Below are positions 39,417-43,264 of a stretch of DNA of 43,264 nt, in pieces. The notes beneath the pieces are model-generated. The model was not told where the DNA came from, made no database searches, and saw nothing but the letters and a program-made list of their open reading frames with translations. The DNA comes from a virus. The DNA is taken from positions 1 through 43,264 of the IMG/VR virus record IMGVR_UViG_3300033145_001054. The stretch is one strand, 5' to 3'. Numbering within the stretch: the stretch's first letter is position 1; each line of letters starts with the position of its first letter. Made by a program: the position numbers and the translations under genes.

Positions 39417-39662
39417 CTAAGCCACGCTACCTAATTTTTGCCACGTCGCACCAGATACACCAGCTATGTTTTGATATAACTGATTACCTGCTCTATCATA
39501 AGCAATAGTTCCGCCACTAAGTGCTCCTTGTGTTGATTGTGCTGGTGTCACTATATTTGTAGGGTCTCCTTGAACATACATAATTGCTATTCCACCACCA
39601 AGGTGTTTAGTAAATCCGGGTACTAATCCAATAACTGTGCTTCCTGTGTTTTCAACTGCCAT
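39417..39662 (-). CDS. Small structural protein
   Basis: 81 residues: MAVENTGSTVIGLVPGFTKH, GGGIAIMYVQGDPTNIVTPA and a C-terminal QNIAGVSGATWQKLGSVA. The C-terminal GVSGxTWxKLG is like ends of phage decoration or fibre proteins. Role unknown. Confidence 0.5.
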   Translation of the reverse strand: MAVENTGSTVIGLVPGFTKHLGGGIAIMYVQGDPTNIVTPAQSTQGALSGGTIAYDRAGNQLYQNIAGVSGATWQKLGSVA

Positions 39663-39664
39663 TT

Positions 39665-39955
39665 TTATCCTCTCACTCGTAATCTAGCTTTGCACTTTTC
39701 ACATTCAAAAATCTTAATCTCTCCAATTACAGGATTCATTTTTCCTGAACATCGATAACAAGATTTTCGAACATCTATTGGTTTTTCTTTGACTACAAGT
39801 TTTTCTTTGACTGGATTAGACAATAATATTTTTTGTATTAAAACGTCTTCTTTGTCTTTGTAAAAAAAAGAAACTTTTCTGTTATTAAGAATATACTCTT
39901 GTTCTTTTCTAATTAAATCCTTAGCTTCTTTTTTTGTATAAATTTTATCTTTCAT
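39665..39955 (-). CDS. Zinc-ribbon protein in the head operon
   Basis: 96 residues: helical, charged N-terminal part (KKEAKDLIRKEQEYILNNRK) and a C-terminal ribbon CYRCSGKMNPVIGEIKIFEC plus CKARLRVRG, a CxxC ... CxxC site. Unusual among structural genes; could be an assembly factor. Confidence 0.6.
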   Translation of the reverse strand: MKDKIYTKKEAKDLIRKEQEYILNNRKVSFFYKDKEDVLIQKILLSNPVKEKLVVKEKPIDVRKSCYRCSGKMNPVIGEIKIFECEKCKARLRVRG

Positions 39956-39964
39956 TTTGTCACC

Positions 39965-40525
39965 TCAAAATAAATACACTCTAACTGTTGCTTCAGACCC
40001 GCCACCTATAACTACAGTTCCTCTGTTAAGCCCAGCCCCAGTTGCTTTAACTGTATTTAATGCTGCTCCTGCTCCTACTGCAAAACCCACTCCATTATTA
40101 AGAGAAGCTTCAGCAATAAAATCGTGTAAACCTCTTGTTAATATCATTGGATTTACCCCTGATGCTGTAGTGTCTATACAAACTCCTAACGCTTGTGCAC
40201 TGGCCAATGGAATAGCTACTGGTATTCCGCCACTCGCTGCTGAACCACAAACCCACATTCCACCTGAAATAACAGATTCTGCTGTTAAAGAAGTTATCAT
40301 TTCTCCTTTTGCTGCACCAAAATCTGTTATATATCCTGCTGCTTCTACTTTAGATGCTGAATACACATTCGCCCCAGATATAGTTCCACCTTGTATAACA
40401 TTTCCTACAACTGAATCATTAGAATAAATGTCACCGCCAGAAATTGCTCCTCCAACAGTAAGTCCACTTTGAACATCAATATTTACAACTTTAAAATTTC
40501 TTCTTCTTAATCCATCTTGAACCAT
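39965..40525 (-). CDS. Putative capsid decoration protein
   Basis: 186 residues: the N-terminal third (NIDVQSGLTVGGAISGGDIY, then SVVGNVIQGGTISGANVYSA) has fibre-like VxGGxISGG repeats. The C-terminal half (GVNPMILTRGLHDFIAEASL, then GFAVGAGAALNTV) is beta-rich, in the style of decoration proteins. AGGTGA lies before the ATG. Confidence 0.5.
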   Translation of the reverse strand: MVQDGLRRRNFKVVNIDVQSGLTVGGAISGGDIYSNDSVVGNVIQGGTISGANVYSASKVEAAGYITDFGAAKGEMITSLTAESVISGGMWVCGSAASGGIPVAIPLASAQALGVCIDTTASGVNPMILTRGLHDFIAEASLNNGVGFAVGAGAALNTVKATGAGLNRGTVVIGGGSEATVRVYLF

Positions 40526-40584
40526 TTCATTTCACCTACTCGCTTTTTTGCACGGGGAATATCAACCCGCCATTCAGTGTAATA

Positions 40585-40629
40585 TTAAAAAAAATAAAAA
40601 ATTAAAAATAACAACTTTAAGAGGTTGTT
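40585..40629 (-). terminator. Hairpin plus T-tract terminator behind the capsid gene
   Basis: On the minus strand AACAAC and GTTGTT (40629-40610) form a six-bp stem across the capsid gene stop, followed by TTTTTAATTTTTTATTTTTT. This is the strongest hairpin/T-tract in the operon. Partial stop here would make capsid mRNA more abundant than the neck and tail mRNA. Confidence 0.7.
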
Positions 40630-41486
40630 ATTTTAGATACTGCGTTACTTCTTAAAAGTTCCACACAAATCCTCTGAGTAACTGCTGAACCAGTCATATC
40701 AAAGTTTGGCAATGTAAATCCTTCTACTGTAATAGGTCTCTTCTCTGCTATTCCGTAGCACTCGTCTTTATCAGTTACATAAGCATACTTAGTATATGTA
40801 GTCGAAGGTGCTGCGTTAGTTGAAAATCTCATTACGTTTAATCCGTAAATAACTCCAACCATTCCAGTTGATATCATTTCCCTGTTTCCTGATTTGTTAG
40901 CTTCTACAAAAGTATCAATGTTCCTTAGGTCTTGAACTACTTCATTTCCTACAAACATTGTAGTTGCGTTTTTATCAGCTTGGTCTAGGTCAAAAATACT
41001 TTCAGTGATATTTGCAATTGTTATTGCTGCTCCACCTGCTGTTGTATTATCTGCACCATCCAATGCAGTGATAATCAATGATGTTTCGTTTTCTGCTAAT
41101 TTTCGTCCAATCTTTTTGACATTTTTATCAAGTAGTGCCCATTTGCTATCTTCCATAAGCTCACGAGTTATCTTAACTGCTGCACCATATTTTACAGGTT
41201 TAAAATTAACATTAGTGTATTCGTCTTGATCAAGGGTAATCTCTTGACCTTCAGCGATTATTCTAATATTCAATTTATTCTCAACTTCTAAATCCACGTC
41301 GATGCTTGAACCTGGTATAGACGAAGGACCCATATAAAGTGCTGCTTCACTTCGTGGAATCAACGCTTTTTGGCTTTCTTCAATAAGTACGTCGTAAATC
41401 TTCCTAGGTATTAAAAGGGTTCCCTGTGTTCCCGTTCCTGTAGTAAGAAGTTCTTTTATATTTTGCATTTCATTTATTTGTTCCAT
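40617..41486 (-). CDS. Major capsid protein (HK97-like)
   Basis: 289 residues from the ATG at 41486 (AGGTGA a few bases upstream; the GTG at 41495 overlaps the site). GTLLIPRKIYDVLIEESQKA, IRIIAEGQEITLDQDEYTNV, FKPVKYGAAVKITRELMEDS and MFVGNEVVQDLRNI follow the order N-arm, E-loop, P-domain and A-domain of HK97-fold capsid proteins. Its length suggests a mature form without large insertions. The scaffold/protease gene lies upstream, as usual. Confidence 0.85.
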   Translation of the reverse strand: MEQINEMQNIKELLTTGTGTQGTLLIPRKIYDVLIEESQKALIPRSEAALYMGPSSIPGSSIDVDLEVENKLNIRIIAEGQEITLDQDEYTNVNFKPVKYGAAVKITRELMEDSKWALLDKNVKKIGRKLAENETSLIITALDGADNTTAGGAAITIANITESIFDLDQADKNATTMFVGNEVVQDLRNIDTFVEANKSGNREMISTGMVGVIYGLNVMRFSTNAAPSTTYTKYAYVTDKDECYGIAEKRPITVEGFTLPNFDMTGSAVTQRICVELLRSNAVSKITTS

Positions 41487-41495
41487 CTTCTTCAC

Positions 41496-41954
41496 CTATG
41501 GGGTTAGCTCTATTAAAGCGTAATTTCCTGACGTTGCGTTTGTCCAAGCTCTTCCAGCTTTTATTTTAATTGCTTGTGTTACCATTGCTGGTACATCTGT
41601 ACCAGAAACACTAGCTAATGGAATAAAATCATCTACACCATTTGCTGCTACAGGTTGTCCACCAATTACAGTTCCAGCAACTCTAGCAATAATTACTGCC
41701 TTAGTTACAAGTGAAACGTAAGTCCCAGATGCTGCGCCCTGTAAAGCGACTCCGTTAAAAGCTGCTCCAGAAGCTCCTGTTGCAATCATAATATCTCCTG
41801 TTACAAATGAATTTAGTCCACTAGATACACAATCAGCTACACCAGATGCAAAACATAATTGTCCACCAGATGTTGCTCCTATAGCAATTCCACCTATTGT
41901 TCTTGGATTACCTGCGTCAAAAGGTGCTACATATCCTGTTGGGTTTACTGCCAT
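41496..41954 (-). CDS. Putative decoration/head protein
   Basis: 152 residues rich in Gly, Ala, Ser and Val: PFDAGNPRTIGGIAIGATSG, LNSFVTGDIMIATGASGAAF and VIIARVAGTVIGGQPVAANG. It is beta-rich and placed between scaffold and capsid genes, as lambda gpD is. It shares a general style with the protein at 39965 (ASG, GADxxA). Confidence 0.6.
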   Translation of the reverse strand: MAVNPTGYVAPFDAGNPRTIGGIAIGATSGGQLCFASGVADCVSSGLNSFVTGDIMIATGASGAAFNGVALQGAASGTYVSLVTKAVIIARVAGTVIGGQPVAANGVDDFIPLASVSGTDVPAMVTQAIKIKAGRAWTNATSGNYALIELTP

Positions 41955-41956
41955 TT

Positions 41957-42475
41957 TTAATCACTCCCCTTAATATCATAACTACCATCTGCCTTAGGTT
42001 CTTTATATAGAGAGAAACCTTCAATTTGGCTTTCTTCTACAACATAAGTACCTATTGCTCCTTCGTTAATATCTTTTGTTATTTTCATCTTCCCTTTTGT
42101 GTTTGCTTTAGCGTCTTTCTTTTCTACAGTTTTTTCAGGAACCAATTCTGCAATTAGCTCTGCTGAAATCTTAGATTCAGAAAGTTTTTCAATTACTTCT
42201 TCACGTTTACTATCCTTCATCTCAGAAATAATATCCATAGCTTTTTTCTTCTCTGCTACTAGCTCGTTTTTAACTTCTTCCTTAAGTTTTATTTTAAGCT
42301 CTTCTTCTTTAAGCTTAGCTTCTTCTGCTAGCTTGACCTTCTCTTCGGCTTCTATCCTTAACTGTTCCTTAGCTTCTACAAGGGCTTTCTCTTTAAGCTT
42401 AGCCATCTCTTCAGTTTTAGCTTTCTGTTCCCTTAGTATCTGCTCTCGCAGTTCATTTTCGTTAACATCAGTCAT
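41957..42475 (-). CDS. Nested scaffold from an internal start
   Basis: M185 of the protease/scaffold fusion is preceded by GGAGGT with a seven-base space (42488-42483), as good as any site in the genome. Translation from here gives a 172-residue scaffold alone, beginning MTDVNENELREQILREQKAK. The lambda C/Nu3 genes use the same arrangement, which gives more scaffold than protease. Confidence 0.7.
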   Translation of the reverse strand: MTDVNENELREQILREQKAKTEEMAKLKEKALVEAKEQLRIEAEEKVKLAEEAKLKEEELKIKLKEEVKNELVAEKKKAMDIISEMKDSKREEVIEKLSESKISAELIAELVPEKTVEKKDAKANTKGKMKITKDINEGAIGTYVVEESQIEGFSLYKEPKADGSYDIKGSD

Positions 42476-43027
42476 TTTATTGACCTCCTTTTTATTTATA
42501 TGATTGTCGTTTTGACTTTCATTCACTTTTTCTTTAAACACCTTAAAATCAGAAATTTTCTCAAAAATAGGTGTAATTTTATTTTTTTTATCCAATTTAT
42601 GTTCTTTAATACTCTCTAAACTATGACGTATATCTGTACCTCGAACACCAGGAGTTGGTGTTGTAGATAGCTCCATACTCTCTAAACCAATGGCCTTTAC
42701 GTAGTCATCGTCGTCGTGCACTCTCACTAATTTTTTAACAATTGCGCCTATACTTACTGTTTTGATTCTTTTATCTGTTATTTTTTCTTCAGTAGGCTTA
42801 TCTTTAATCCACCCATTAAAAACAACAACTCCATCTTTATTAGGTGTATTAGATTTTTCAACCAAACCAATAGCGTTGTCTGTCTCGCTTCTATGATCCT
42901 TCAATATTGGTTTTCCTATCATAGTTGGTGCAAATTTATTAAGCTCTTCACTAGTATAAAGAATACCGTTTCTTGAAATACCAGGTTGAACTGCTATTCC
43001 GTGAACTCTAAATTTACTTTCAATCAT
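41957..43027 (-). CDS. Prohead protease fused to scaffold
   Basis: 356 residues. The protease part (1-140) has GIAVQPGISRNGILYTSEEL, KPILKDHR (H45) and IKTVSIGAIV (S92), the His-Ser pair expected of herpesvirus-like (S78/U35-type) prohead proteases. The scaffold part (185-300) is a long charged coiled coil (AKLKEKALVEAKEQLRIEAE). The C-terminal tail (VVEESQIEGFSLYKEP) may hold a capsid-binding end. The protease should cut itself, scaffold and possibly the capsid protein. Confidence 0.8.
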   Translation of the reverse strand: MIESKFRVHGIAVQPGISRNGILYTSEELNKFAPTMIGKPILKDHRSETDNAIGLVEKSNTPNKDGVVVFNGWIKDKPTEEKITDKRIKTVSIGAIVKKLVRVHDDDDYVKAIGLESMELSTTPTPGVRGTDIRHSLESIKEHKLDKKNKITPIFEKISDFKVFKEKVNESQNDNHINKKEVNKMTDVNENELREQILREQKAKTEEMAKLKEKALVEAKEQLRIEAEEKVKLAEEAKLKEEELKIKLKEEVKNELVAEKKKAMDIISEMKDSKREEVIEKLSESKISAELIAELVPEKTVEKKDAKANTKGKMKITKDINEGAIGTYVVEESQIEGFSLYKEPKADGSYDIKGSD

Positions 43028-43028
43028 T

Positions 43029-43127
43029 TTAATCGACCTCTATAACTCCTTCAATAATTATAGGAACATTTTCTGCTATTATTAATCTTCCCTGCTCGTC
43101 ACGTTTTTCCTTTGTTTTATTTTCCAT
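43029..43127 (-). CDS. Hypothetical 32-residue protein at the start of the head operon
   Basis: MENKTKEKRDEQGRLIIAEN followed by VPIIIEGVIEVD. AGGTGA lies about eight bases before the ATG, and the stop is one base before the protease ATG. Short but well placed; function unknown. Confidence 0.55.
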   Translation of the reverse strand: MENKTKEKRDEQGRLIIAENVPIIIEGVIEVD

Positions 43128-43149
43128 ATTTTTCACCTGTGTTTTTTAT

Positions 43150-43200
43150 CTCTCTGTTTATTTATTATTTTTATTGTATATAAATGCTTTATTGTATATT
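43150..43200 (-). promoter_or_regulatory. BRE/TATA promoter of the structural operon
   Basis: On the minus strand CAATAAAGCA then TTTATATAC (43184-43176), the same TATA box as promoter B and a similar purine-rich BRE. Transcription would start near 43150 and give a short leader to the 32-residue gene. It is the only clear TATA promoter seen for the minus strand. Confidence 0.65.
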
Positions 43201-43264
43201 ATATAATTAGCTTTCATTTAATCACCTCTAATTTATTAAATTATATTTATCAAACAATTATTAT

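Noticed and set aside
43158-43217. Minus-strand 19-residue frame (MKANYIIYNKAFIYNKNNK) with AGAGGTGA upstream
   Set aside because: The ribosome-binding site is good, but the frame covers the TATA promoter of the head operon and is very short. It may be real but cannot be supported further.

Overview
The window is most of the genome of an AT-rich, head-tailed (Caudoviricetes-type) virus of an archaeon. The archaeal assignment rests on promoters with a purine-rich BRE followed by TTTATAAAC-like TATA boxes, one probably leaderless transcript, and an archaeal-type replication set: PCNA sliding clamp, RFC-like clamp-loader ATPase, archaeo-eukaryotic primase, family B polymerase and ATP-dependent ligase. 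The head-tail assignment rests on an HK97-like capsid protein, prohead protease with scaffold, tape measure, tail tube, frameshifted tail chaperone and baseplate hub. Host species cannot be fixed from sequence. No terminase or portal gene is present and the left edge lies inside a repeated cassette, so the window is not the whole genome.

Layout. (1) 1-1230, plus strand: a duplicated cassette of a DUF6948-like gene and a glycine-rich low-complexity gene, with two truncated copies. (2) 1230-12256: replication block one, with AAA+ helicase, two tiny ORFs, AEP primase, ribbon-helix-helix regulator behind a structured leader, a tRNA-like element, a RecB/Cas4-like nuclease fused to an SF2 helicase, PCNA, and RFC-like clamp loader. 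(3) 12253-17215: a tightly overlapping run of a GT-B-like glycosyltransferase, a 49-aa ORF, a possible T4 gp62-like clamp-loader partner, an HNH endonuclease, PolB, a DUF6011-like zinc protein and a GIY-YIG-type endonuclease. Four proteins here end in an [R/Q]G[F/Y]F tail that may bind the viral clamp. (4) 17216-22752: small-gene operons driven by two matching promoters with paired palindromic operators, plus a DUF932 protein and DNA ligase. (5) 22754-29987: four glycosyltransferases, an NAD-dependent epimerase/dehydratase, a radical SAM enzyme and a methyltransferase, i.e. a glycan synthesis or virion/host-surface modification cassette. (6) 29989-43217, minus strand: lysis-like pair (holin-like and transglutaminase-like protein), receptor-binding/tail genes, tape measure, frameshifted chaperone, tube, neck proteins, decoration proteins, major capsid protein and protease/scaffold, read from a TATA promoter at the right edge.

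The two transcription directions converge at about 29988, where the stop codons are one base apart and share an 11-bp hairpin. Genes are packed with ATGA or longer overlaps and mostly carry GGAGG or GGTGA ribosome-binding sites. The features with most to offer are the family of promoter leaders with a co-varying hairpin just before the ribosome-binding site, the replisome proteins with common C-terminal tails (including a glycosyltransferase, which suggests DNA glycosylation at the fork), and the recombining glycine-rich cassettes.
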